DNA from: Pristionchus mayeri
Lineage: Eukaryota; Nematoda; Chromadorea; Rhabditida; Neodiplogasteridae
Reading direction: 5' to 3'
Length of the DNA: 64,000 nt
Assembly: GCA_036245805.1 (NCBI GenBank)
Contig: BTRK01000002.1
Coordinates: 8,862,689-8,926,688, forward strand
Below are positions 28,801 to 43,300 of the stretch, piece after piece. A program made the position numbers and the translations under genes. The notes beneath the pieces were generated by a model, which saw only the letters and a list, made by a program, of their open reading frames with translations, did no database searches and was not told the origin of the DNA. Position 1 is the first letter of the stretch, and every line of letters starts with the position of its first letter.

Positions 28801-31800
28801 AGAGTGACCGGTGGAGTAGGATACATTTCCTGCCGTGATGCACCCGCGTCAAAACAATTGGATGAGAATAGGGGAAGTAATGGGTAGATGAGGCAGCAAT
28901 CAGCCTTATCATGAATTGAATACTGTGTTCGATTCAAAATCGATTAATACAGAGGGTATATCTCCTACTTTCCCGCACTTTCTCGACTGATCGGCAGAAT
29001 AAAGGGAATGAGAGGGAAAGAATGTCCCAGCAACTGTTTGCGACTATCAAACCAGCATTTATGGTCCCACCTCAGTAAGTTTACTACAATGCCCCGGAGG
29101 TCGTTTCCGGTAAGAGGTCACACCATTTTCTCTCTCCCCCTCTCACTTCCTGACTCTATCACAGGTGTCAGCCCCATCTATAGATCTATTCCACACCTCT
29201 CACGAATTATCCCACCCTCCCCCATTCACGAAAATGAGACTCTTAGATAAATGAGGGGGGGGGTCAGTCCAATCTCACCTGAGGGCCTCCTGAGCCTCCG
29301 TCTCCTCTCTCTATAATGACTTATTCCGCATAATTAAATGTGCCCTCAAGGTAAGCAGGGAGATTGGGGCTGCATTCAAAGACCGGGCCAATCTGGATGA
29401 GGAGGCAGGATGGAGGATTAGGGTTCAAAAACAGGCAATTGTGAGCGATTTTCGGGAATGTTTCATGTGCCCTTCATAGTCAATGAGCATATCAGCTAGT
29501 ACGCGCACCTGAAACCTATCTGAAACTTGAAAATTTACAAGAGACGGTATAGCAGCAATGCCTGACATTATTATGAATGATCTTTCAAAGGTCAGACAGG
29601 AGAGAGAGCAGAGTGAAAGTAGCCAGTGAAGCCATTTCCAAGACTAAACAAGAGGAGTACATGGGAGATCTCGGGAACGGAGGATGAGTTTAATGACGGG
29701 GCGTAATTGGATGCGTGCACAGAGGGGGAAGGGGGCAAAGTTGGTTAGATTCAAGTTCCGTTGGAGAGTCAAGAGAAAAGGAAGAGATGAAGGGGGGAAG
29801 GAGAGAGGAAGAGGCAGAGGGAAAGGACACAATTTGCGAAAGTGATTCATCAAGTAGAGTCGAGGCATTCGAACAATTTCAATGAGTGTAAGATTATCGA
29901 GAGCTCAAGATGAAACCAAATTCCTCGATTTTAATTGCAACCGTGTCAATTGTGAGAATTACAATGGCGTCTCCCTAAGAACGTCACATTCAGGATGACT
30001 AGTGACACAAACTTTAAAAATCATCTCCGGAGGCAACTTTTGCGGTAGAGTAGTTAGATTTGTGGCTATGCTTGGGATACACTAAAAATAGTTGGAATAC
30101 ACAATGAGAGTGATTCGTACTAGGCTAATAGCACTACCTCGATCGGTCATGATTATACGCAGATCGATCATGAATGGAATTCGGAATTGGTCCATATAGT
30201 GCAGTCACCCGAATTCAATGCCTCACAATTGAATCTGTCCCTCTCCCCTTTCCTCCTCCCCCCACTCGAGATAAAGGGAGGAAGGATGAGTCCCTTTGCT
30301 GTCTGTTTGTACTTCCGTAAGCAAAGAGGAAGAGGATAATTCACTCCACTTTTGCACACTCGAAAAATTGAAACTGCGACAGATTTCGCACTCAATCGTC
30401 TGACTCTCTCCTATTTCCATGATCTCTCGCTTTCTTTACAACGCGAGATATTGAACAACATGAAGAGAGCCAGACCATTGTGCGGTTTATACAACTATGA
30501 GCCCGTTTTCACTAAAATTTGGCAATTCTGAGGATATTTTGAGAGAAAGATCTCTGAAAATGAAACTATATATATTCGTTGTGTGTCATCTCATCTCAGG
30601 GGACTCAGATCAGTCAAGGCAAGAAGAAGTTGAGAATGAATTGGAGGCAGGGAAGGAGAGGACAATGGGCGAAGCCGACGGGGGAGAAGAGAAAAAGTGA
30701 GAAGAAACAATGAGACGAGGGCAAGACGGATGGGATATTCGGGTATGAAACAAGTGAGGAGAATCTGGATGAGGAGGACGGGGAGGAAAAGGAGGAAGGG
30801 AGGAAGGGGAAGAATGGAAGAAGAGTAGTGGAAAAAGGTGGACTGCACTCTCTGATTGGAGAAGTGTGCGGCGAGTCGGAAAGAATAGAGAGGTTAGAGG
30901 TTAATGAGAGGCAACGCAAGAGCATGAGTCCCCCCCCCAATAGACTCCCTTCACAAGGGCGGAGGAGGGCGGAGGAGAGGGGGGGGGGAGCGGGAGAGAG
31001 GCAAGGCAGGGGGATAAGACAGTGCCCTCGACCGTCTAATTACTCCTGCCCTCCGTTAGCCTTTCCTCCTGCATAGTTCCGCTATGCAGGCAGGGAGAAG
31101 GCAGTAGGAGCAATCTCTGACTCTCTTCAGTTTGCACGCTCTCTCGTCTCTCTGACCGGCGAGAGAGCGTGCAAACTGAGGAGAGTCAGACCATTGCTCG
31201 GAAGTAGAGTTCGAGAATCTGCCTCTGACTCCTCATTCTATACAGTCTTTCCCCGCTCGAGGGAGAGTGTGTTAGGAAGAGATGGTGTTAGGAACGAGGA
31301 ACACTTGTAGCTATGCTGTAGATTCATCCCCTCATATTCGCTCCTTATGCAAATGAGAAGTATCCATTCATTGGCCTGCATATGGAGGAAGAATCGAGAT
31401 GAGCTCCCAGCGGATGGGGAAGGAAGCGAGCGGAGGAGAGGAGACGGGAGCAATGGGCTCATCTCATCCACTTTATTGCATTCGCAACCACACTTGTACA
31501 TCCATGAGGATATTAGAAAGATTATGAAGAGGCCGAGATTGGGGAATATCCTAGACCCGTTCGAGGGCCTTAAGAGGGATGAGAGGAGGAAGAGAGAGAG
31601 GGGGGGGGTGTATCACTTTAGAACTGATAATTTTAGAACTCTTTGTTTTTGAACTTATTGACGAATTTCGAGCACTATATTTTCCACCCTCTGTAGAGTT
31701 CTAAAATGACCAGTTCTAAAATGATACGGCCCCGAAGAGAGAGAGAGAAGAGGAAAGGAATGGATACATTGGAATACGGTTCTTGTGCAAGCAGAGGCTA

Positions 31801-34800
31801 CTTGAGTACTCTTGGAGACTCTTTTTGACTGTCGGATGTAGGAGTGTCCAGAAGGGAGAGGGAGATACTTGGCACAAGTGGACAGGTGACGAGGGTCGAG
31901 TAGAGGAACGGGAAGACGGAGATAGAGAGGGGTTACAGTGAATGAATATCAAGGCTGAACGGATTAGGGAGTTGGTGTCATGATAGGGTGATAGGGCGGC
32001 GGCGGTGGTGGTGGGAGCGACAGAGAATGGCCTCTCTTTCATCTCTCGCACACCGATTGCATGCAGGGAACCGAGTGGGCCAGCGGAGTGAACCCAGTGG
32101 GGGTCTAATGTGAGATGTGAGATAAGGGCAGCGAGACAATGGAGAGGAAGGGTCAAAGAAGCCGAGTCAACACGCGATTATAGTGTGTCTACTTATTTAG
32201 GCGGGAAAGGCGAACGTGAGAAGCTTTTTTGGAGCTTTTCCTCTTCGAATGCACACGGTCTTAAGGAAGCTCCATACCCTCTCAGCAGCCTTCCATCTGA
32301 GGAAGGAGGGAGAACAACTCGGTTATATCGCGCCATTCTATACCCTTTGTGAGGGAACTTCGGGCATATAATCAAATGAGTGGAGAAGGACTGGGATTGG
32401 AAAGCGGAAACGAGCAAGGGGAAAAGGGAGCAATGGTCTGACTCTCTTCAGTTTGCACGCTCTCTCGTCTCACTGACCGGCGAAAGAGCGTGCAAACTGA
32501 AGAGAGTCAGACCATTGCTCGGAGAAGGAGGGAGGAAGATCGAGGCGAATGGGAGTCGATCAATATTAGGAATGGCTAGCTCTTCATTCAGCATCTCTTA
32601 CCGATTAAATCGGTGAGATAATGTGTAGAATGAAGAGATCATTTCTGCCATCTCTAATCCAGATGCCAAGTGGACACCCATCAAGCACTGTTACAATGAG
32701 TACAGGGAGAAATACCGCTCGTGAGCAATCGTCTGACTCTATTCGGCTTGCACGCTCTCACACCGATCAGAGAGACGAGAGAGCGTGCAAACTGAAGAGA
32801 GTCAGACGATTACTCCCGCTCGTTCTGCTCATTTTCGAATAAGGCGCCCCCTAATTCTCTTCGCTATGATTACAGACCTCAATGGATCAAACTCACAATA
32901 TCGATTGAAGTATTATATTTCATTGTATATTAACATTGTATATTAGTGTTGCATTCGCATTCTAACGCTGGATGAAATGTCTGGTTTTAATAATGATGTC
33001 AACATACAGTACTGATAATTTCTTTAAAAATTGCATTTGAATACATTTTTATCGCAAAATTTGTTCAACGCATTTCAAATCGATACATTTCTTTAAGATT
33101 TGATGTTGCAAACAAGGGAAGTAAAACAAGGAAAGTAAAATCGGTACTTCGGAATTGGAATGAATCTAATTCAATTTCTTAGAGCGCATGGAAATGTTTG
33201 CGTATTTTGTCGAATTTACTCGCTTTGGTAGTCCGTTTTCGCTGAAGTATGTTGGAAGATAATAGAAGTGGAGTATTGCGCCCGAGTCGATGTGTGTGAT
33301 GAAATTTTCACCAATGCCAACATGGAAAACATCATCATGAAGCTGGCCCAATTCTTTCATCTTTGAGACTGGGAAGACTTTTAATTTCACTGTTTTTTCC
33401 ACTTGAGAACTGCAGATATTCTAAAAAAATCGATTATTTTTTATCATTATGCTATCATAGTTCAACCAACAAATATCTCTTGAAGTGTGCACTATTCGTA
33501 CCTCGAATGCCTTCGTAAGAGCGGAAGCCGCATACAGTGCGAATCGTATCTCAACATCAGTAGAATGTGCTACTAAATGTAAAATAGCATCCTCATCAAT
33601 AAGAGCGCTGTCTTGTACCGTCAGTAAGGGTATGTATTATATTTTTCTTATTGTCACTTTTCCAAACTCACAGCATTTACACAGCATTTGTCCATGTAGG
33701 GAAGGAGCATGAACAGTCTTCTTACTTCCTCTGTATGATGAATCAGATTGTCCCAAACAATATTAACATCCTCGAGCCTTTTACGACCACGCACAAGTTG
33801 ACTGAATGTGCTGAAATTAACAAAAAATATAAGATTTTCATATGCTCTAAACTCACGAACCTTCCGACATCATCACTTTTCATTCTGAGATGCAGCTTGC
33901 CAAAGCAGATAGTCTTGAATATGACTTGAAGTTTGCGATCAGTCTCCTCACTAAGTGATCCCTGAGGAAACAAAATGTTGCACAGATTGTTTCATTTTGC
34001 AGGAAATATTGTGAATTGCAACTGGTTAAATTTACCTGGAACGTCAATGTCTCCGTGTATACGTAGTCGAAAAATGATGCCATCTCCTCGAGTGAGTGCG
34101 TATCATCGAAGACATCGCGCATGCCGTCCTCATAGGTGGAGATACAGAACTTTTCCTGAAGGAACTTATTTCATGAATATGTGTATCTCGAATAATATCA
34201 GTATAACACGCCTATCACGAAAGAATAGAGCTAGAATCGCCATTCTTGGGAATGAAGGGAAAATCGTCAAATGAGTTCTAGCAGGTTTTGGGCCTTCTGG
34301 GGCATGCCTAACACTACCCCAAAGTCTCATTGTGCGCACTTAATTTTGAAGCTCCTTACACCGGGTCGGATGTCGGCTGCTTCCTATTCGAGCGCTGTTT
34401 TCTCTGTTCTCGTGAAATACGGACGAAAATTTCAATCTGAGTGACCCCCGCTCATTTTTCAAACTCTATCGATCGATGTCTTTCGTTTTGTCTAAATGTC
34501 AATTTTAGCCATGCTGCATTGTAGGTCAATTTTCTAAAAAGTGTAGGCAAACGCGCTGCTATAATTTTCACGGCTTATACAGTACGCTCAGAGCTATCGA
34601 ATGAGTGGTCTAAGCCCAAAATACATGAAGGTCTGTGGGAGTTAGGTCGCATTAACTTCCAGGGATCATTTGAAATTATTGTTCAACAGGAATTTTCATT
34701 TCATTCCATCCCACACCTCTCCAATCGGCGCGCGCAGTCGAGAATGAGTGTTCTAATGCAAAAATTCCCGTTGAAAAATACTTTCAAATGATCTGTAGAA

Positions 34801-37800
34801 GTTAATGCGTCCTAACTCATACATACCTTCATGTATTTTGGGCGTAGACCACTCATTTGATAGCTCTGGGCGTACTGTATAAGCTGTGAAAATTATAGCA
34901 GCGCGTTTGCCTACACTTTTTAGAAAATTGACCTACAATGCAGCATGGCTAAAATTGACATTTAGACAAAACGACACACATTGATCGATAGAGTTTGAAC
35001 AATGAGCGGGGGTCACTCGGAGTGAAATTTTCGTCTATCTTTCACGAGAACAGAGAAAACAGCGAATAGGAAGCAGCCGACATCCGACCCGGTGTAAGGA
35101 ACTTCAAAATTAAGTGCGCACAATGAGACTTTGAGGGAGTGTTATGCATGCCCCAGAAGGCCCAAAACCGGCTAGAACTCATTTGACGATTTTCACTTCT
35201 TTCCCAGTATCAGCTCGATTCTCTTGTGAGAGGCGTGATAATATTGCAATTAGTACCGTATTGACGGTTATTAACGTGAATCGGCGACATATCTTGGTTT
35301 TCTCTTCTATTCCACTCATCCGATCATTGATTGCACTCAGTGACTTGCGATCGATAGTGCTCATCCTTTCAATGACATTCGACAGAATTTCATTGGGAAG
35401 ATTGATGCACGAATGCTACAAAATGAAATATATGCTTTCAAAATAGTGAGCTTTTCATTAGCTTCCATGCCATAAAATGTTATGTGAATTATGCCGTTGA
35501 CTCAGTTCTCTCCCGCTTAGTGAAATAGTGGAAAGGCCGAGTCAGCGACATGGTGTGATTCGTCTGAATGATCAAAATAATTTTTATTATTTCCAAGAAA
35601 GTCGTAATTAGCATTTCGACCATATGCGCACACTCAACATTTAAATACAAGATTCAAAGAAATCGTGTCATACGGAAGGAAGGATAAAGAAGGAATGAGT
35701 GCTTTTGCGCATGTGATGATGCTCTGAATACATTTAGTATTGATATAGTCATGCTGGACGCATCCGATGAGGATAAGCCTGGAAGCCTATTAATAGCATC
35801 GGAATTGCAAGATGATTCAAGCAGCCGCAACGCGCGCGGTAATAAGCGTAGCGTATTTCATAATTTATCATATTTTAGTTGACTCTTTGGTCGTTAGAGT
35901 CGTTAATCATGTCTGAATCAATACAATTACGTATTCTTGAGCAGAAATTTGAACCTCGAAAATTTTACAAAATATTCACATTCTGATTATTATGGTGCTT
36001 TGGCATTTCGTAGATTTAGATATTTTTTCTAGTTTGCTATGCGACTGAGATGCGATTTGAACATCCTATAGTTCTCCACTACCAAAGCCCTAACATGTGC
36101 CATGGACAATATCATGGAGGTTGTTGGCCACAATATATGGTATGATAAAGATAAAATTTATGAACTTTCCGAACAACCTAATATTCGTTATCCATTTGAT
36201 GAAGTGACAGTAAAGCTGTTTCACAGCGATGAATCGAGAAAGAAAATATCAAATTGAAGTTTATCATTAAGACGATAAACGAGTAACAACTTAGCGAAGT
36301 TCAGTGAGGTATGCGACATATTTTCGACATTGATTAAATCAGTTGCAAACTTTAATGTGTATCTGGACGGTAAAGTTCGGGCAAGAGATCAATAAAACAA
36401 TCATAATTAGTGACAAATTAGAAGAAACTTTGATACTTCGTGAGAATACCAACAATTTCATTGCGGTGAGCGCAAGTACACGTTCAAATACGGAGAAAAG
36501 TTAAGCATGTAGTCTCTCTTTTCCAACATTAGGGTCGATCCAGACTTATTGTGCTTGACAATCATTTTCTGTTTGTTAACTTCGAACTCATCTGATTCAT
36601 ATTGTCGTAGGAATTGACCAATCGACGGTGTTGAGAATCCATAACATTTTACCAATTTCTCCTGTTGAGACATACAGATGACCTGCACAATTATTGTTAG
36701 TCTGAATTAATTGAAAATTGTAATAAACATGAAATGAGGCTTTGTCTGTATAAACGGGAACCGCGCCAGAGAGAATATTTAAAAGCTCAGCCAATCAGTC
36801 AGTACTGAAATGAGCAGTTATTCATACCTCGAACGCTTTAGCTATAACGAATTCCGATAAGCAAGGCCATGCAAATTCGAGTTCAGCAGGTAAGATACTT
36901 AAGACGACATCCTCGTCTATAGCTTGTGCCGGCTGCAAGGAAAAAATATTATTTTAGTCTCTGAAAATAGTTTTCTTATTATTTCTTACTTCGCTGAACC
37001 GTTAGATACTCATTAGCATGAAAAATAGGTATACATCTATGCTCATAATCTATCACAACTCGACATTTCGAGAGTGTGTTGAATGAACACAAAACCCACA
37101 TTGCGCACTCTACTCGTATTTCGTCCAACAAGTAGGTGGGCCGCCTACCCACTGGTCATGATGCATCTTATCCACTTTCTAAGTTACTGATTAACAAATG
37201 GTTTGCTGATTTCGACCAGTGGCTGACCAACCAATGCAAGTGAGCGGAGGCGCAATATATCAACCTAATGGCTGGAAGGAAACAGTAATACTCACAATAT
37301 TAATGAAGCATTTCTCCATGCAGGGAAGGAGCCTTATAAGATTCCATAATATGATAGTTGAGAGTTGGCCAAAAAATATCAACTTCCTCGATTTTTTTTC
37401 GGCCATGAACAAGTTGAGCGAAGGAGCTGAAATTTAGCATTAATTTTGAATTTCCTTGTTCTCAATTCCGCTAACCGGCCGACTTTTTGAGATTCAGCTT
37501 GTCAAAGTAGACAGTCTTGAATATGAATGACAGTTTATCGTCAGTCTCCTTATTCAGTGGCCCCTGGAAAATTTCAAAAATATTAATACGTCTTTTTGCC
37601 ATCTTTAAACAAATGTGACTTGTTGAATTTTCAGGGATTAATGCGCACATAATCGGCTTGTTTAATCTGTCAGAAATGTGCGAGAAAAGTTGCGTAAAAA
37701 GTTGCGTAAAAAGTTCGCGAACTTCTGATTCTCTCCTGTTCGTGTACTCTCTCTCTTTCTCTAACCAGGTCGTTGAAAAGTTCACGAACTTTTCGACGAA

Positions 37801-40291
37801 CTATGTTCGAAAATCATACTTTTCTTTTGTTTTACTTATTTTTATAAACTATTTTTGCTTTTAACTTATGACTTCTTATAATGACAACCTTCCCTTAGCT
37901 GGAATAGCTTCAGAATACAGCGTAGTGAAAGTAAACAGGGTTGGAGTATTTTTTTCGAAAATGGGTCACCACTTTCCCCACCCTGTAATGTCAAGCTATT
38001 CCATCAGAGGGAAGGTTGTTCTTATAAGCAGTCATAAGTTGAAAGCAAAAATAATTGATAAAAATAAGTAAAACAAAAGAAAAGTACGAATTTCGAACAT
38101 AGTTCGTCGAAAAGTTCGTGAACTTTTCAAGGAGCTGCGTGAAAAGTTAGAGAAAGGCGAGAGAGCACGCGTTGTCGAGAGAAGGAAAAGGAAGTAAACA
38201 ATCACTGCTTCCTTTTCCCTCTCTCAAGAATGCGTGCTCTCTCCCCTTTCTCTAACTTTTCACGCAGCTCCTTGAAAAGTTCGTTAAAAACCGGCATTAA
38301 TTCGTTCGAAATTCGTACTTTTCTTTTGTTTTACTTATTTTTATCAATTATTTTTGCTCTTAACTTATGACTGCGTAACTTATGAAGAACAACCTTCCCT
38401 CTGATGGAATAGCTTGACATTACAGGGTGGGGAAAGTGGCGACCCATTTTCGAAAAAAATACTCCAACCGTGTTTACTTTCACTACGCTGTATTCTGAAG
38501 CTATTCCAGCTAAGGGAAGGTTGTTATTATAAGAAATCATAAGTTAAAAGCAAAAATAGTTTATAAAAGTAAGTAAAACAAAAGAAAAGTATGATTTTCG
38601 AACACAGTTCGTCGAAAAGTTCGTGAACTTTTCATCGACCTGGTTAGAGAAAGAGAGAGAGCATGCGAAATGGAGAGAATCAGAAGTTCGCGAACTTTTT
38701 ACGCAACTTTTTCTCGCACATTTCTGACAGATTAAACAGGCCGAATAGCTAATAATAAGCTATTTTGTGCACCTGAAAAAAATATCCGAGAGGACAAAAC
38801 AATATGTTTTCAATGAACGTCATATTTGTCTATTGAGTGTTCAATGGTATTTTCTGATGTTCACCTTGATCTCCAACCTTTCCGCATATGCGTAGTCGAA
38901 AAATGATGCCATATCCAGTAGTGAGTTCTCCTTATCGAATATATTGTGCGTATCGTCATCGTCGTAAGCAATTATGTAGAAGTTTACCTGAAGATTTTTT
39001 TATGTGTATGTCTGTACAAAATATTTTTTAATATTGAAAATCGTACAGTATAGACGGTTATTGAAGTGAATCGGCGGTATTTCTTAGTTTTCGCTTCTAA
39101 TCCATGCATTCTTTCATTGATTATAGCCAGTTTCTTGCGATCGTTTGTGCTCATCTTTTCAATGACATTCGACAGAATCTCGTTTGGAAGATTGAGAAAC
39201 GGTAACTGAAAATTTAAAAAGGTTTGCCTACTGAAAAGAGTGAATATTTGGATTATATTTTGGGTCCCGTCAAATCTTTCTATAAATCAGGGAAATCACA
39301 GACCCTAATTTGCTTTACAAAATTGCGACAGGACCCGGAATATTGGATATAGCTGAAAATTTTACCTTTTAGCACATATTTTTGCAATAAAATCACGTCT
39401 AAATCATACCGTTGGCTCGAATCTTGCACGCTTAGCGAAATGGTAGAAAGGCCGGCTCAGAGACATGATGTTTTATCCACCTGAAAAATACAACAACAAA
39501 GAAACACGGTATATATAAAATAATGCTGTAATATTAATTTTGGCAGCATTTTAATACTCATTAACTAATAAAATTGGAAATGGTAACAATGAAGAGAGGG
39601 AAAGAAGGAATGAGTGTTACTATATTAGTATACGTAGAGTGAGACTGGAAGCATCCAAGGAGGTCGAGACTAGAAGTCTCTTTGTACAGACTGAGCATCG
39701 GCATTGCCAGAGGAGATGATGCAAGCAAGCCGCGACGCGAGCGCTTGCAAGCGCCGTGTATTTTATCAATTACTTTAGTTGATTTGGAGTGCATTCGCGG
39801 TAGAAAGTAGCTGAACTACCCATTTCATTCTAGTTCTGCAGTCATTAAACCGATAACAAACAAAGTCACATTTTCCGAAATTTTTTTCCGAAGTTTTGCG
39901 AATAATTCAAATGTATTAGCATATTTATCACATCAGACAGGTGAGTATGGGGCCATATTCTTCATAGGCTGCGCTCCAGCAATGGGGTCCAATGGCTCTA
40001 ATGGAGCCATTGAACCTTGGAAAACGAACAATCCATATTAGGCATGCTTTGAAAAGAGACTCTCATCATTCTACGTTATCTCTCGCTGGCAGATCTCTGA
40101 GAGAGTGTGTAGAATGAAGAGGGCCAAGCCTTGCCAAGCCGTCCATAATTCATATGGCAAGTTTACGCGCATTATTCAGTGTCACAATGGGATTGGGATA
40201 GGAAATCGTACGTTCTGTTCATTTTTAGCATTTTGACAGAGATACTATGTCAGATACATCGATTCTGCTATCGAACTCTACACATCAATAC

Positions 40292-40329
<38 letters not shown>

Positions 40330-43300
40330 CATATGTATATGTATTTTAAACGCATTTTAAATAGGTAAAATTCTTGAAGATGTTGAAATATTGTGATATG
40401 CAAATAGAATGAAGACAATGCAAGAAAAATGGTATTTAGGAGTCGAAATGAATCTAATTTAATTTGTTACAGCACATGTAAACGTTTGCGATATCTGGTG
40501 AATTTTTTCGCTTTAGTCGTCCATTTATGGTAATGTAGATTGGAATATGCTCAAAATAAAGAGTGGAGCCCGATTCGATATGGATGATGACTTTTTCATC
40601 AGTGTCAACTTGGAAAACATCTTCATCGTGCTGGCCAAGATTAATGATCTTTACAATTGGGAAGTTTTTAAATTTCACTCTCTTCTCCTCTCGTAAACTG
40701 CACAAATTCTGCAAAATGCGTTTGATCATACGAATTAAGTCAAATAGTTCACACAATTAATATGTGAACTATGCTCTTACCTCGAATGCCGTAACAAGAG
40801 CATAAGTCGTATAGCTTGCGCCTCTAATATCTACCTCGGTAGACTGTGATACTAGATGTAAGATCACTTCCTCATCAACAGCTGATTTCGTCTGTAAGAA
40901 AAAGGAGACTATTTTTGCGATTCCCCTAAAGAATGACTAACAGGAAATCTAGCCAGCCCAAAGTGACAATATAGTTGTGAGTCAATCATAAACAGTAATA
41001 AATTTTCGAAATTCCAGTGTTTATATCCCCTTTAGGAACCGAGTTATGGTTGTTTTTAGGCATTCAGGGTTAAGGAAATGAGTGATGGAGCGCAAGGAAC
41101 AGCGAGAGTGCCATATCATTTGACATTGGGCTCATCGACTTGAGCGGTTTTCCTTTCAGTCCTCCTTTAACTGACTTAATAGAACGTCAAATACGGGTAA
41201 TTATCTCCTAATTTTCCACAATCGTTCATCACGTCACGGTTTGAGAGAGTGTGCCGAATGAAGAGATTATTGCTCGAATTCTTCATATATAGATACTGGA
41301 AAACTTGCAACATCAATGATGCATTCGCTCATACAAGGAAGGAGCATCAGGAGCTCCTTTGCTTCGCCTATTTGATCTTTGAGATTTTTCCATTTGATAA
41401 TAGCTTCTTCGAGCCTCGTCCGACCACGCAAAAGCCGAGCGAAGCTGCTATAATTTAGCAAAACAAATATTCCAATCTGATTAATTTCCGCTAACCGTCC
41501 GACATAATCACTGCTCATCGTAAGACGCAGTGTGTCAAAATAAATAGTTTGGAATATGACTTGCAGTTTGTCATCCGTCTCCTTGCTAAGCGGTCCCAAA
41601 AAAATCTTAAATGTGGCACAGTTTTTTTATATTTTGAATAATAACCGTGACTGGTAAAAAATTGAATTAACCTCGAACACAAACATTTGCGTATAAGCTT
41701 TGTCGAAGAACGATGCAATGTCATGGATTGAATTGGTCTCATCGAAGATATTGCACCCAGAGCCGCCATAAGCGGTGATGCGGAATATTTTCTGAATGAA
41801 CCTAATTCATGTATGTGTGTATTTCGAATAATATCAATTGTATATTGGAAATCGTACTGTCTTGACTGAAACTAATGTGAATCGGCGATATATTTGTGTT
41901 TTCTTTTCTAATACATATAGATCGCTTTGTAAAATCGCTTGACGTGGCTGCACCTTTACCTTTTTTTTACCTTTTTTTTTTACCTTTTTACCTTTTTTTT
42001 ACCATATAGTCGTCCGCTGATAGCACTCAGCGTCTTGCTATCGTTAATGTCCATTTTTTCAATGACATTCGCCAGAATCTCATTTGGAAGATTGATGAAC
42101 TAATACTGCAAAGTGAAACGTTTTCATAATGAAAATAATGAATATCTTATGCTTGAACACATTTTTTTCCCAATAATATTCATTTCTGATTCATACCGTT
42201 ATTGTTAGCTTTGCGAATTTGTTGAAAGATCTCATCGTCATTATGTTTGATTTATCTGAAAAAAGCAAAGAAATAGGCATTGTTTCAAAGAAAGTCGTAA
42301 TTTGAATTTCGACAAAAAGGGAACGGCCAAAATTGAAATAAAATAGTCAACGAAATAATATCACAATGAACAGAAGGAAAGGAAGAATGAGCGCTTTTGC
42401 GCATTCAATGTTGCTCTAAATACATTTAGTGGTATAGAGCTACACTGGAAGCATCCGACGAAGAGCAACTCTCCTCATTTTACACACTCTCACGCAGGTC
42501 AGAGAAAGAGAGATAACATGCGAATAAGATAGAGACCAGTGCTCAAGATTTGGCTGGATGCCTCCTTGCGTCGGCATAGCCAGAGGATGTAAGCAAGTGT
42601 AAGCAAGCCGCAACGCGCTCTCTTAAGCGTCGCGGATATCATCGATTATTTCAGTTGAACATCGGCATAACCAGAGGACAGAGGATTAAATTATTTGAAC
42701 TATATATGCCATTCTAGTTCTTCTATCGAGATCGGATAAGAATCGAATCCACAATTTATGAAGCTTTCAAGCGAGAATGAAGAGTGGAAATGCCTGCACA
42801 CAGAAATTAAATACAATTAACTACATAATTAATTAGGTTCATTTTTTACCTGGATGCTACGCTCTTTCATAGTCTCCACTTCGCTATTCACGATTCGAAA
42901 TTATCTTCCAAGCTTAATTTTCTCTTCCGATGTCGGCATATAGCATTTCTAACGAAGTATGTGCACAATTTCGCTGATTTGTTTTTGTATTTTCGACGCC
43001 AAAGCTGTGGTTCTACCACTAAAATTTTTTTTATTTTTCTAGGTTTTTTTAGTGGTTCTACCACTAAAAAAATGTTAATGAGTCGCAAATTACAAACAAA
43101 GAACGGAAATGTGTAGTAAAAAATAAAGTATTTATCGTTCTATACTGTCAGGAATTAAGTTAAATACTTTTGGAAGTGCCAGATGACATTCAAGAAACGT
43201 ACAAAAAATGATAATTGTGTTCACGTTGGGCTACTATTTCGAATTTCGCATGTAAACATTTGCCCAGCGCTTTGACTGAACAATTCGTCCATCATCTAAT